DNA of 16,450 nucleotides, from contig WLNU01000014.1 of NCBI GenBank assembly GCA_009699645.1, positions 1 through 16,450 on the forward strand, written 5' to 3'. This document shows positions 1 to 6,897 of the stretch, piece by piece (position 1 is the first letter of the stretch; every line of letters begins with the position of its first letter). The translations under genes and the position numbers were made by a program. This DNA comes from Actinomycetota bacterium. Lineage in GTDB: Bacteria; Actinomycetota; Actinomycetes; Nanopelagicales; Nanopelagicaceae. A model generated the notes under the pieces. That model had not been told where the DNA came from and searched no databases. It saw nothing but the letters and a program-made list of their open reading frames with translations.

Positions 1-49
1 AGTCAAATTAATTTTTTAAGGAAACTAGGGCCCGAAAAGGAGCACCACA

Positions 50-337
50 ATGGGAGCAAGAAATAACAAGGCTCTACGCGAGCCAAAGAATAAGGGCGCA
101 AAAGCCGCTGCCCTGAATAAAAAGTTTAAAAAGAAGCCTTGCAGCTTCTGTCAGCAGAAGGTCACCTATATCGATTACAAAGATATCGCCACCCTTCGCA
201 AGTACATCTCTGACCGCGGAAAAATCCGCGCTCGCCGCGTTACAGGGGCATGCACTCAGCACCAACGCTCGATCGCAACTGCAGTCAAAAACAGCCGTGA
301 AGTAGCACTACTTCCTTACACATCTTCAGCGAAGTAA
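50..337 (+). CDS. rpsR: 30S ribosomal protein S18 (zinc-binding C+ form)
   Basis: This is a small-subunit ribosomal protein that sits on the 30S platform next to S6. The 95-residue length is normal to slightly long for the family. The conserved core is visible: the IDYKDI segment, the [10 protein letters not shown] helix, RRVTGAC and the C-terminal ALLPY. Cysteines 31 and 34 (CSFC) and 68, followed by His71, form the zinc-ribbon set of the C+ type of S18; many bacteria also have cysteine-free paralogues used under zinc starvation. A strong Shine-Dalgarno (AAAAGGAG, 35-42) lies 7 nt before the ATG. It is followed 14 nt later by rplI, as in the common rpsF-ssb-rpsR-rplI operon. Bases 1-49 are leader or intergenic DNA; I could not recognise the end of ssb there. 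The identification is very secure. Confidence 0.97.
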   Translation: MGARNNKALREPKNKGAKAAALNKKFKKKPCSFCQQKVTYIDYKDIATLRKYISDRGKIRARRVTGACTQHQRSIATAVKNSREVALLPYTSSAK

Positions 338-351
338 GGGGTGAATCAACC

Positions 352-798
352 ATGAAACTCATCCTTACTCGTGAAGTTGCAGGCCTAGGGGCTGCAGGAG
401 ATGTTGTAACTGTTAAAGATGGCTTTGCCCGTAACTTCTTGCTACCTCGCGGAAATGCAATTGCATGGTCACTCGGTGGCGAAAAGCAGATCCAGAGCAT
501 TCGCCGCGCGCGTAGTGCCCGTGAGGTTCGCGATATCGACCACGCTAAAGAGATCAAGGCAAAGCTTGAGTCTGCAACTATTACTGCAAAGGTAAAGGTT
601 GGCGCTAAGGGCGTCCTATTTGGTTCAGTAACCGATAAGGACATCGCAACTGCCGTTAAAGCAGCAGTTGGTTTGGATATCGATCGCCATGCGATCAAGA
701 CTTCAGGTCATATCAAGAAGGTTGGAAGCCACACGGTCAAGATCTCACTTGGTCACAACGTTGTTGCAACTGCAACAGTTAACGTTGCCGCTGAATAA
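352..798 (+). CDS. rplI: 50S ribosomal protein L9
   Basis: This is a large-subunit protein that binds 23S rRNA near the L1 stalk. The 148 residues match the usual length. The N-terminal RNA-binding domain (about 1-50) has the signature GDVVTVKDGFARNFLLPRG. It is followed by the long connecting helix (about 50-80) and the C-terminal domain with the LFGSVT motif (about 90-148). The ATG is preceded by AAGGGGTG (336-343), whose first two bases overlap the rpsR stop codon, so translation of the two genes is probably coupled. A strong hairpin terminator follows 15 nt after the stop. Unlike in many Actinobacteria, dnaB does not come directly next: two metabolic genes lie between. Confidence 0.97.
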   Translation: MKLILTREVAGLGAAGDVVTVKDGFARNFLLPRGNAIAWSLGGEKQIQSIRRARSAREVRDIDHAKEIKAKLESATITAKVKVGAKGVLFGSVTDKDIATAVKAAVGLDIDRHAIKTSGHIKKVGSHTVKISLGHNVVATATVNVAAE

Positions 799-813
799 AA
801 GATACTTAAAAGG

Positions 814-841
814 GCCCGTCGCTTATGCGGCGGGCTTTTTT
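814..841. terminator. Rho-independent terminator, probably bidirectional
   Basis: A 9-bp stem (814-822 with 827-835; one G-T wobble at 819/830) encloses a TTAT loop. It is followed by six T residues (836-841) on the + strand. It ends the rpsR-rplI operon. On the opposite strand the same stem is followed by CC then TTTT, and it overlaps the stop codon of the convergent phosphotransferase gene (840-842), so it can plausibly stop transcription from both sides. Confidence 0.9.
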
Positions 842-1769
842 ATTTCTGCGTGACTTGCACCAATGCCTTCTTGAAATAGTCACTTGTAAACTCACTGCTC
901 GCTAAATCGTATTTAGACATTCCCCACTCCCAGAAATCAAAGTTGAGATCTGAGACCGAGGATTGAATCGATGCCCATAGCGTCCAGCCGTACTTTGCCA
1001 TCAGCGCCCACAACCATGCGCGTGCAACTTTATCGGGACGGTATTCACCGTAATAGGCGCTCACTAACACTTCTAGCGCATCGATCGGTAAAAACGCCTC
1101 TGCCCAAACATTACCAATCTCAAAGCAGGCATCGTTATTTCCTGAGTACTCATAGTCAATCAACCAAATCTTCTGGCCATCATCGATGAAGTTTCCAGGC
1201 AGTAAATCATTATTACAAGGGACAAGACCTTCAAATAAAATCGACATAGCTCTCTTAATCTCAACTACCTTTGAGCCAAAATCTAAATAACCCTCAGGCA
1301 ATCGAAACCCCTGCTCTTGCACAATCTTTTGATAGTTCTTTTGTGTAGTGAACATATTGAACTCGTGATCGAAAGAATCCAGTGCATGCAAAGTACGCAG
1401 GCTTGTAGCGATTCGCTTTAAATTTGCGCCAACATCTTCGGCGCCGTATGTCTTTCCTTTAATGTAAGAGATAAGCAATAAACCCTCACCAGGTAAATAA
1501 TCTAAAACCTCTGCGCCGACTTCGCCCTTGCCGGCAATCGTTGAGTTTATAAACTCAGAGCCTCGATCGATGGATAAAAGCGAGGACGAGTTACTGGAAA
1601 CGCGCGCAACGTATTTCTCATCTGGTGTTTGGACGAGGAAGTTTCGATTAGTTAAACCACCCGATAGTTCAGCAATCGATGTTCGAGGACGAAGGCGCTC
1701 CACCTTGTTAAATAGTTGAGCGAACTCACGCTCTAGTGCACTGGCATCACTCACCCGTTCAGGATACAT
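840..1769 (-). CDS. Phosphotransferase of the choline/ethanolamine kinase (APH-like) family
   Basis: This is a soluble kinase-like enzyme that probably phosphorylates a small amino alcohol such as choline; the substrate is inferred from the family, not shown. From the chosen start it has 309 residues. Visible motifs are the N-lobe SGGLTNRNFLV (glycine loop), EYVARV-like strand KYVARVSS with the ATP-binding lysine, the catalytic loop CNNDLLPGNF (catalytic Asp about 188) and the metal-binding IDYEYSGNND, which is typical of choline/ethanolamine kinases rather than drug-resistance phosphotransferases. The usual His of the HND catalytic motif is Asn here. An upstream ATG at 1817 would add 16 residues and overlap the divergent dehydrogenase gene by 41 bp. 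I chose the ATG at 1769 because it avoids the overlap and keeps the kinase fold. No clear Shine-Dalgarno precedes either start. Confidence 0.82.
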   Translation of the reverse strand: MYPERVSDASALEREFAQLFNKVERLRPRTSIAELSGGLTNRNFLVQTPDEKYVARVSSNSSSLLSIDRGSEFINSTIAGKGEVGAEVLDYLPGEGLLLISYIKGKTYGAEDVGANLKRIATSLRTLHALDSFDHEFNMFTTQKNYQKIVQEQGFRLPEGYLDFGSKVVEIKRAMSILFEGLVPCNNDLLPGNFIDDGQKIWLIDYEYSGNNDACFEIGNVWAEAFLPIDALEVLVSAYYGEYRPDKVARAWLWALMAKYGWTLWASIQSSVSDLNFDFWEWGMSKYDLASSEFTSDYFKKALVQVTQK

Positions 1770-1770
1770 T
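1742..1770 (+). promoter_or_regulatory. Candidate promoter of the dehydrogenase gene, leaderless type
   Basis: TACATT (1765-1770) fits the actinobacterial -10 pattern TANNNT and ends 6 nt before the GTG at 1777, so transcription could start at the start codon itself. A poor -35 candidate, TGGCAT, lies 17 bp upstream (1742-1747). The sequence lies inside the 5' end of the phosphotransferase gene on the other strand. No Shine-Dalgarno is present, which fits a leaderless mRNA. Inference from spacing only. Confidence 0.35.
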
Positions 1771-1776
1771 TCACGC

Positions 1777-4227
1777 GTGTCCGTGTCAGTAGTCCCAGCG
1801 AGAGCAAAAATCGTCATTATTGGTGGCGGCGTTGGCGGAACATCGGTCGCCTATCACTTGGCAGAACTGGGCGAAAAAGATGTCATTCTTCTAGATCGCA
1901 ACGAGTTAACAAGCGGCTCAACCTTTCATAGCGCTGGATTAGTCGGGCAACTACGAGCAGATCCAACTCTGACTCTCATGAATATGCACTCCGTAGATCT
2001 CTATCGAAAACTTCAAGCAACGCAGACACCTCCCAGTTGGCGTGAGTGCGGCAGTATTAAATTGGCATCAACGCCAGAGCGCATGCAAGAGATTCGCCGC
2101 CAGATCGGCTGGGCCAAGACTTTTGGCCTTGAGTTACATGAGATCTCCCCCCAAGAGGCCCAAAACTTATTTCCCTACATTGATCTAGAGGGCGTCGTAG
2201 GCGCCTGCTACATGGCATCGGATGGTCAGGTTGATCCATCACAGCTTGCAATGGCGCTGGCAGCGGGTGCGCGCAAAAATGGGGTGCAGATCTTTACACA
2301 TACCCGCGTATTAGAGATTAAGACAACTAATGGACGAGTAAGCAGTGTCGTCACCGATAAGGGCGAGATCGAATGCGAAATCGTTGTTAACTGCGGTGGA
2401 ATGTATGCAGCTCAAATTGGCCGTATGGTCGATGTGCGAATTCCAATCGTTCCAATGAGCCATCAATATTTAATTACCGATAACTTTATGCCCCTCGATG
2501 CCCCATTTTTACCATCACTGCGCGATCCCGATAATTTAATTTACTTTCGCCAAGAGGTCTCTGGTCTTTTGATGGGTGGATACGAGCGAAATTCAAAGGC
2601 ATGGTCGGCCGATTACAAGAGTATCGACAACATACCTGCCAACTTTAACTCGATGTTGCTACCCGATGACTGGGATCGCTTTTACGATATCGCCGAAGCT
2701 TCACAAAAACGCGTACCAAAGATGGCAGAGGTTGGAATTAAAAACTTTATTAATGGCCCCGAAGGCTTTACGCCAGATAATGAGTTTTGCTTAGGTGAAA
2801 CATCTGTAGGCGGCTTTTATGTAGCTGCAGGTTTCTGCGCACATGGAATCGCAGGGGCTGGCGGAATCGGCAAAGTAGTTGCCGAATGGATTGTTGCAGG
2901 TGAGCCAACGATGGATCTGTGGCATATGGATATTAAGCGCTTCGGTGCATCCTATGAATCCCCTGACTTTACTTTGCAACGTATTACTGAAAACTATGAG
3001 CAGTATTACGATATTCACTATCCAGGTGAAGAGCGCATAAGCGCACGCCCAAAGTTTGTATCTCCGGCATATGAGTGGCACAAAGATAACGGCGCAGTCT
3101 TTGGCGAAAAAGCCTCTTGGGAGCGGGTTAATTACTACGCCAACAACACGGGAGATGAAGGGCTGCGACCTAAGGGTTGGCTTGGAAAACACTGGTCATC
3201 GGCTGTGCAGATCGAACACCATGCAACGCGCACAAGAGCGGGGTTATTTGACGAATCAAGCTTTGCCAAGGCCCGTATAAGCGGTGCACGTGCGGCTGAG
3301 TTTTTAAACTATGTCTGTGCAAATAACGTTATTAAAGGCATAGGCAAAACTGTTTATACACAGGCGCTCAATTCAAAGGGTGGAATCGAATCTGACTACA
3401 CCGTTACACAGACCGGCGAGAATGAGTTCATGATCGTTACCGGCACAGCCTTTGCTACACATGACTTTGGTTGGCTAGAAAAGATGCGCCGTGAATTTAA
3501 TTATGACGGTGTAGAGATTACAAACATCACCAAAGAACTCACCTGTTTTGCAATCATGGGGCCGAATTCGCGGGTAATTCTACAATCACTAACCGATATC
3601 GATTTAAGCCACAGCGCCTTTCCATTTATGTCATCACGTGAAATTACTCTTGCCGATATCAAAGTGCGCGCAACTCGAATTACTTATGTTGGCGAATTAG
3701 GGTGGGAGTTGTATGCCCCCGCCGAAAATGGTTTGGCGCTATGGATCGCGCTAATTGATGCAGGAAAAGATTTAGGTCTAATCCCCTGCGGATACCGCGC
3801 AATCGAATCACTGCGTCTAGAAAAAGGCTATCGTGCGTGGGCAGGTGAGATTAATACCGAGACAAACCCATTTGAGGCAGGTCTTGGCTTCGCAGTTTCA
3901 TTAAAGAAAGAGAAATTCCACGGCAAAGCTGCTGTCGTTTCTGCTAAAGAGAATCAAAAGAGAAAACTTGTAGCAATTACCTTTGATGACATAACTTCGG
4001 TTCCATTTGGATCAGAGCCGATTCGAATCGATAATAAAATAGTTGGCCGCGTTAAATCTGGTGGCCAGGGCTACACAATCAATAAAGCAATCGCATATGC
4101 CTATCTACCCATCGAGTGCTCTGAACCAGGAACAAGAGTTGATGTTGAGCTCTTTGGTCTGTGGTCTAATGGGGTTATTGCGCCAGAGCCGCTCTTTGAC
4201 CCTCTCAATGAGCGAATCCGTTCGTAA
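1777..4227 (+). CDS. FAD-dependent oxidoreductase/aminomethyltransferase (GcvT) fusion, dimethylglycine/sarcosine dehydrogenase family
   Basis: This is an 816-residue two-part enzyme. An N-terminal DAO-type flavin domain (about 11-373) has the dinucleotide loop GGGVGG at 16-21 and acidic Asp40 at the end of the second strand. The STFHSAGL segment places His51 where mitochondrial dimethylglycine dehydrogenase attaches FAD covalently. A linker domain (about 375-430, with GAVFGEKASWER) leads to a GcvT folate-binding domain (about 435-715, with GGIESDYTV and VGELGWELY) and a GcvT C-terminal barrel (about 725-810). Family members demethylate N-methylglycines, hand the one-carbon unit to tetrahydrofolate and pass electrons to ETF. 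Dimethylglycine versus sarcosine cannot be decided by eye. The GTG at 1777 leaves 10 residues before the first FAD strand and 7 bp to the divergent kinase start. It is cytoplasmic, with no signal peptide. Confidence 0.88.
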   Translation: MSVSVVPARAKIVIIGGGVGGTSVAYHLAELGEKDVILLDRNELTSGSTFHSAGLVGQLRADPTLTLMNMHSVDLYRKLQATQTPPSWRECGSIKLASTPERMQEIRRQIGWAKTFGLELHEISPQEAQNLFPYIDLEGVVGACYMASDGQVDPSQLAMALAAGARKNGVQIFTHTRVLEIKTTNGRVSSVVTDKGEIECEIVVNCGGMYAAQIGRMVDVRIPIVPMSHQYLITDNFMPLDAPFLPSLRDPDNLIYFRQEVSGLLMGGYERNSKAWSADYKSIDNIPANFNSMLLPDDWDRFYDIAEASQKRVPKMAEVGIKNFINGPEGFTPDNEFCLGETSVGGFYVAAGFCAHGIAGAGGIGKVVAEWIVAGEPTMDLWHMDIKRFGASYESPDFTLQRITENYEQYYDIHYPGEERISARPKFVSPAYEWHKDNGAVFGEKASWERVNYYANNTGDEGLRPKGWLGKHWSSAVQIEHHATRTRAGLFDESSFAKARISGARAAEFLNYVCANNVIKGIGKTVYTQALNSKGGIESDYTVTQTGENEFMIVTGTAFATHDFGWLEKMRREFNYDGVEITNITKELTCFAIMGPNSRVILQSLTDIDLSHSAFPFMSSREITLADIKVRATRITYVGELGWELYAPAENGLALWIALIDAGKDLGLIPCGYRAIESLRLEKGYRAWAGEINTETNPFEAGLGFAVSLKKEKFHGKAAVVSAKENQKRKLVAITFDDITSVPFGSEPIRIDNKIVGRVKSGGQGYTINKAIAYAYLPIECSEPGTRVDVELFGLWSNGVIAPEPLFDPLNERIRS

Positions 4228-4263
4228 ATCTCACGATTTAAGATTGCCGAAATTACTTTCCCA

Positions 4264-4275
4264 CACAGGCCTGTG
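4264..4275. repeat. Perfect 12-bp palindrome
   Basis: CACAGGCCTGTG reads identically on both strands. It lies 37 bp after the dehydrogenase stop, at the upstream edge of the dnaB leader region. It could be a dimeric regulator site. There is no T-tract, so it is not a terminator. A two-mismatch DnaA-box-like 9-mer (4257-4265) runs into its left edge. Confidence 0.5.
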
Positions 4276-4334
4276 CGTATAGAAATCGCCTCTGACCTGC
4301 GCTTTCTCACCCCTTACGGGCTAACCCAGTGGTT

Positions 4335-4409
4335 TTACCCACAGGCTATCCACCCCTTTCTACACAGAAAACCGGCCTTATCCACCTACTTATCCACACC
4401 TTATCCCCA
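4335..4409 (+). promoter_or_regulatory. Array of DnaA-box-like 9-mers upstream of dnaB
   Basis: Six 9-mers in one orientation match TTATCCACA. They are 4335-4343 (TTACCCACA, 1 mismatch), 4346-4354 (CTATCCACC, 2), 4358-4366 (TTCTACACA, 2), 4378-4386 (TTATCCACC, 1), 4390-4398 (perfect) and 4401-4409 (TTATCCCCA, 1). Starts are 11, 12, 20, 12 and 11 bp apart, so all lie close to one face of the helix. One perfect and three single-mismatch sites within 75 bp is far beyond chance (a perfect 9-mer is expected once per 262,144 positions per strand). The array could let DnaA form a filament and control dnaB, titrate DnaA, or be part of a replication origin. An obvious AT-rich unwinding element is missing. 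Confidence 0.72.
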
Positions 4410-4414
4410 TCACC

Positions 4415-4436
4415 CCGCAGGCTTTCTCGCCTGCGG
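4415..4436. repeat. Perfect 8-bp GC-rich hairpin without T-tract
   Basis: CCGCAGGC (4415-4422) and GCCTGCGG (4429-4436) are perfect inverted repeats around the loop TTTCTC. The hairpin starts 5 bp after the last DnaA-like box and 67 bp before the dnaB start. It lacks a T-run, so it is not a classical terminator; it may bound the DnaA array or fold in DNA or RNA. Confidence 0.6.
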
Positions 4437-4445
4437 TAGGGGCGC

Positions 4446-4505
4446 ACGCCTAAGTTACGCCTAGGCACTCGGAACTGTCAGTGGCACATGGGAGGTTATA
4501 GGCGT
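4446..4505. repeat. ACGCCTA repeats, two direct and one inverted, around the dnaB promoter/start
   Basis: ACGCCTA occurs at 4446-4452 and 4457-4463 (11 bp apart; the match runs on as ACGCCTAAG and ACGCCTAGG). Its reverse complement TAGGCGT is at 4499-4505, overlapping the dnaB GTG. The first copy overlaps TAAGTT (4451-4456), a possible TANNNT -10 box. The second lies in the perfect palindrome GCCTAGGC (4459-4466). The layout resembles an operator set or an mRNA pairing that would mask the start codon; no regulator is known to me for it. Confidence 0.35.
4490..4495 (+). promoter_or_regulatory. Ribosome binding site deciding the dnaB start
   Basis: GGGAGG (with a following T) lies 8 nt before the GTG at 4504. 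This fixes that GTG as the start; the ATG at 4488 is out of frame. Confidence 0.8.
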
Positions 4506-5952
4506 GAGCATCGCAGAACTCCCCAGCAATAGATCATCTCGTGATCTCAACCTTTCATCCGTTGGCGCAGAGTTTGAGCGCACACCGCCACAGGATTTAA
4601 TCGCCGAGCAATCTGTTCTCGGTGGAATGTTGCTATCCAAAGATGCAATCGCCGATGTCATCGAAATTATTCGTGATCGTGATTTTTATCGTCCAGCTCA
4701 CGAGTTAATCTACGACGCAATTATTGATTTGTATGGCCGCGGTGAACCCGCCGATGCAGTGACAGTCTCTGCAGAACTATCTAAGCGCGGTGACATTGCA
4801 CGTGCAGGTGGAGCGCCGTATCTGCACACATTAATCTCATCGGTACCAACAGCTGCAAACGCTGGCTACTACGCAAAGATCGTTCGCGAACATGCAATCA
4901 TGCGCCGCTTAGTTGAGGCCGGCACAAAGATTGTTCAACTCGGTTATACATCTGAGGGTGAAGTCGATGACATGGTCGATCAAGCACAGGCCGAAGTTTA
5001 TGCTGTTACCGAACGCCGCTCATCTGAAGACTACGTTCAACTATCGACGTTGTTGCCGCAAGCACTCGATGAGATTGAAGCGATCTCTAAGGGCATTGGG
5101 GTTGAAGGTGTTAAGACTGGCTTTAAAGATCTCGATGCGCTCACTCACGGCTTCCATCCAGGTAACATGATTATTCTCGCCGCTCGTCCTGCAATGGGTA
5201 AGTCAACACTTGGTTTAGATATTGCTCGGCATGCATCAATTGCAAATGGTTTAACCTCGGTTATCTTCTCTCTTGAAATGTCAAAGTCTGAAATTACAAT
5301 GCGTATGCTCTCGGCCGAAGCACGCGTTGGTTTAAACAATATTCGCGCAGGTACGTTATCTGATGATGAGTGGTCGCGCCTTGCCCGTCGTATGGGTGAG
5401 ATCTCAGAGGCACCGTTGTTTATCGATGATTCGCCCAACCTTTCCATGATGGAGATCCGCGCCAAAGCCCGCCGCTTAAAGCAGCGCCATAATCTCAAAC
5501 TCATTGTTATCGACTACTTACAGTTGATGTCTTCGGGTAAGAAAGTTGAAAACCGTCAGCAAGAGGTCTCTGAGTTCTCACGCCACTTAAAGTTAATGGC
5601 TAAAGAGTTAAATATCCCTGTCGTTGCTATCTCACAGCTCAATCGCTCCCCTGAACAGCGCAGCGATAAAAAACCAATGCTCTCTGACTTACGTGAATCC
5701 GGTTCTATCGAACAAGATGCCGACGTTGTTATCTTGCTCCATCGCGATGATATGTACGATCAGCAAAACCGCACAGGTGAGGCAGATCTAATCGTTGCTA
5801 AGCACCGTAACGGACCAACACGCACAATCACAGTTGCAGCTCAACTTCACTACGCACGCTTCTTCGATATGCCACAAAACCCAGGAGCAGGCACCGACTG
5901 GACACAACAGCGTGAGGCGGCAACACCTGAAGATAATACTTTTGGGGCTTAA
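4504..5952 (+). CDS. dnaB: Replicative DNA helicase DnaB
   Basis: This is the hexameric 5'-3' helicase that unwinds DNA at the replication fork. The 482 residues contain the N-terminal primase-interacting domain (about 28-130, starting near PPQDLIAEQSVLGGML), a linker, and the RecA-like motor (about 200-465). Walker A is AARPAMGKST (226-235), Walker B is LIVIDYLQL (about 333-341), and KHRNGPTRT near 432 carries the arginine-finger region. There is no intein, although DnaB inteins are common in Actinobacteria. The acidic C-terminal tail is short. The GTG start is supported by a strong Shine-Dalgarno. It ends 7 bp from the convergent EamA gene with no hairpin terminator between. The upstream region carries the DnaA-like box array, which could couple dnaB expression to DnaA activity. 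Confidence 0.97.
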   Translation: MSIAELPSNRSSRDLNLSSVGAEFERTPPQDLIAEQSVLGGMLLSKDAIADVIEIIRDRDFYRPAHELIYDAIIDLYGRGEPADAVTVSAELSKRGDIARAGGAPYLHTLISSVPTAANAGYYAKIVREHAIMRRLVEAGTKIVQLGYTSEGEVDDMVDQAQAEVYAVTERRSSEDYVQLSTLLPQALDEIEAISKGIGVEGVKTGFKDLDALTHGFHPGNMIILAARPAMGKSTLGLDIARHASIANGLTSVIFSLEMSKSEITMRMLSAEARVGLNNIRAGTLSDDEWSRLARRMGEISEAPLFIDDSPNLSMMEIRAKARRLKQRHNLKLIVIDYLQLMSSGKKVENRQQEVSEFSRHLKLMAKELNIPVVAISQLNRSPEQRSDKKPMLSDLRESGSIEQDADVVILLHRDDMYDQQNRTGEADLIVAKHRNGPTRTITVAAQLHYARFFDMPQNPGAGTDWTQQREAATPEDNTFGA

Positions 5953-5959
5953 CTAATAG

Positions 5960-6880
5960 TCAATGCGTAGCCGAACGGGCCTTATCGGCCAGAATAATTC
6001 CTGTAAGAACAACTACCCCACCGACTAATTGAATAAAATTCCATCGTTCAAACAGTAACCACCATGCAAAGATTCCAGCTAAAACCGGCTCAGACATTCC
6101 CATCACACTGCTTGTTGATGCCGATAGTAATTTAATACCGTTTATAACGAATAAATACGGCCCAATAGTTCCGAGTGTAATTACCCATAAAATTAGCACC
6201 CAGCCCGGCAGATCGTGGGCGATAAAGCGGCCCTGCAGATTAATCGACTGGGTAAAGATTTCAACTGGGTAGTTCCAGATGGGCATCGCAATGAGTAGGG
6301 CTAATGTGGCAACACCAAAACCATAAACCGAGAGTGATTCGGCATCTCGAGTTTTAGTTAACTTCTCTCCCAATAAGAAATAGACGGCTAAGGCAATCGC
6401 ATCGACAAGTCCGGCGATCACTCCGATTGAGTCAAGTGTTTGACCCTTCCACACCTGTGCGATTAAAAGCAGCCCGCTAAAGGCCATTGAGATTGCGATC
6501 CACATTTGGGAGGGGACATGTCTTTTCATTACATAACGCAGCCAGAACAAGATCCAAATGGGCGCTGTGAATTCGATTATCAGCCCAATGCTTACATGCA
6601 TGCGAGAGATAGCAATGAAGTAAAAAAGCTGCACAGCTAAGAAACCAACCAAACCGTAGGCGATCAGCCATGGGAGCTCTTTTTTAGTTGTGCGGAACTT
6701 ATGTCGGTAGCGCAGAAAGACATATGACCCAAGTATGAGAAAAGCCCCACCACAACGCACTTGCGTTAACTGCAGCGATGAGAGCCCGCTAGTTAAGAGC
6801 AATTTGGCTACGACGCCATTAAAGCCAAAGCCGACAGCGCCTGTTAGTGCGAGAATTTCACCTTTGCGTCTGGACCACAT
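5960..6880 (-). CDS. EamA/DMT-family membrane transporter
   Basis: This is an integral membrane protein of 306 residues with about ten hydrophobic helices arranged as two EamA repeats (about 8-140 and 150-300). The second repeat ends with the typical SEPVLAGIFAWWLLFE segment. The family exports or imports small metabolites such as amino acids, nucleosides or drugs; the substrate cannot be predicted. The start ATG is 17 bp after the acyl-CoA dehydrogenase stop on the same strand, so the two are probably co-transcribed, with the transporter second. No good Shine-Dalgarno is seen. Its 3' end faces dnaB 7 bp away, and no terminator is visible, so transcripts may run into each other. Confidence 0.88.
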   Translation of the reverse strand: MWSRRKGEILALTGAVGFGFNGVVAKLLLTSGLSSLQLTQVRCGGAFLILGSYVFLRYRHKFRTTKKELPWLIAYGLVGFLAVQLFYFIAISRMHVSIGLIIEFTAPIWILFWLRYVMKRHVPSQMWIAISMAFSGLLLIAQVWKGQTLDSIGVIAGLVDAIALAVYFLLGEKLTKTRDAESLSVYGFGVATLALLIAMPIWNYPVEIFTQSINLQGRFIAHDLPGWVLILWVITLGTIGPYLFVINGIKLLSASTSSVMGMSEPVLAGIFAWWLLFERWNFIQLVGGVVVLTGIILADKARSATH

Positions 6881-6897
6881 TGGGCCAGCGTAGTGGT

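Noticed and set aside
26..34. GGGCCC palindrome before rpsR as a regulatory site
   Set aside because: Six bases only and no further symmetry; uninformative.
840..1769. Aminoglycoside resistance phosphotransferase
   Set aside because: The IDYEYSGNND segment and overall pattern fit choline/ethanolamine kinases better, and there is no resistance or mobile context.
1777..4227. DMSP demethylase DmdA from the GcvT domain
   Set aside because: DmdA is a stand-alone GcvT protein; this one is fused to an N-terminal FAD domain with the histidyl-FAD site, as in dimethylglycine/sarcosine dehydrogenase.
4228..4503. Full chromosomal oriC
   Set aside because: DnaA-like boxes are present, but no dnaA or dnaN, no clear AT-rich unwinding element and no DnaA-trio repeats are seen, so I call only a DnaA-box array.
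4504..5952. Intein in DnaB
   Set aside because: Common in actinobacterial DnaB, but the protein is 482 residues with uninterrupted Walker A and B regions.
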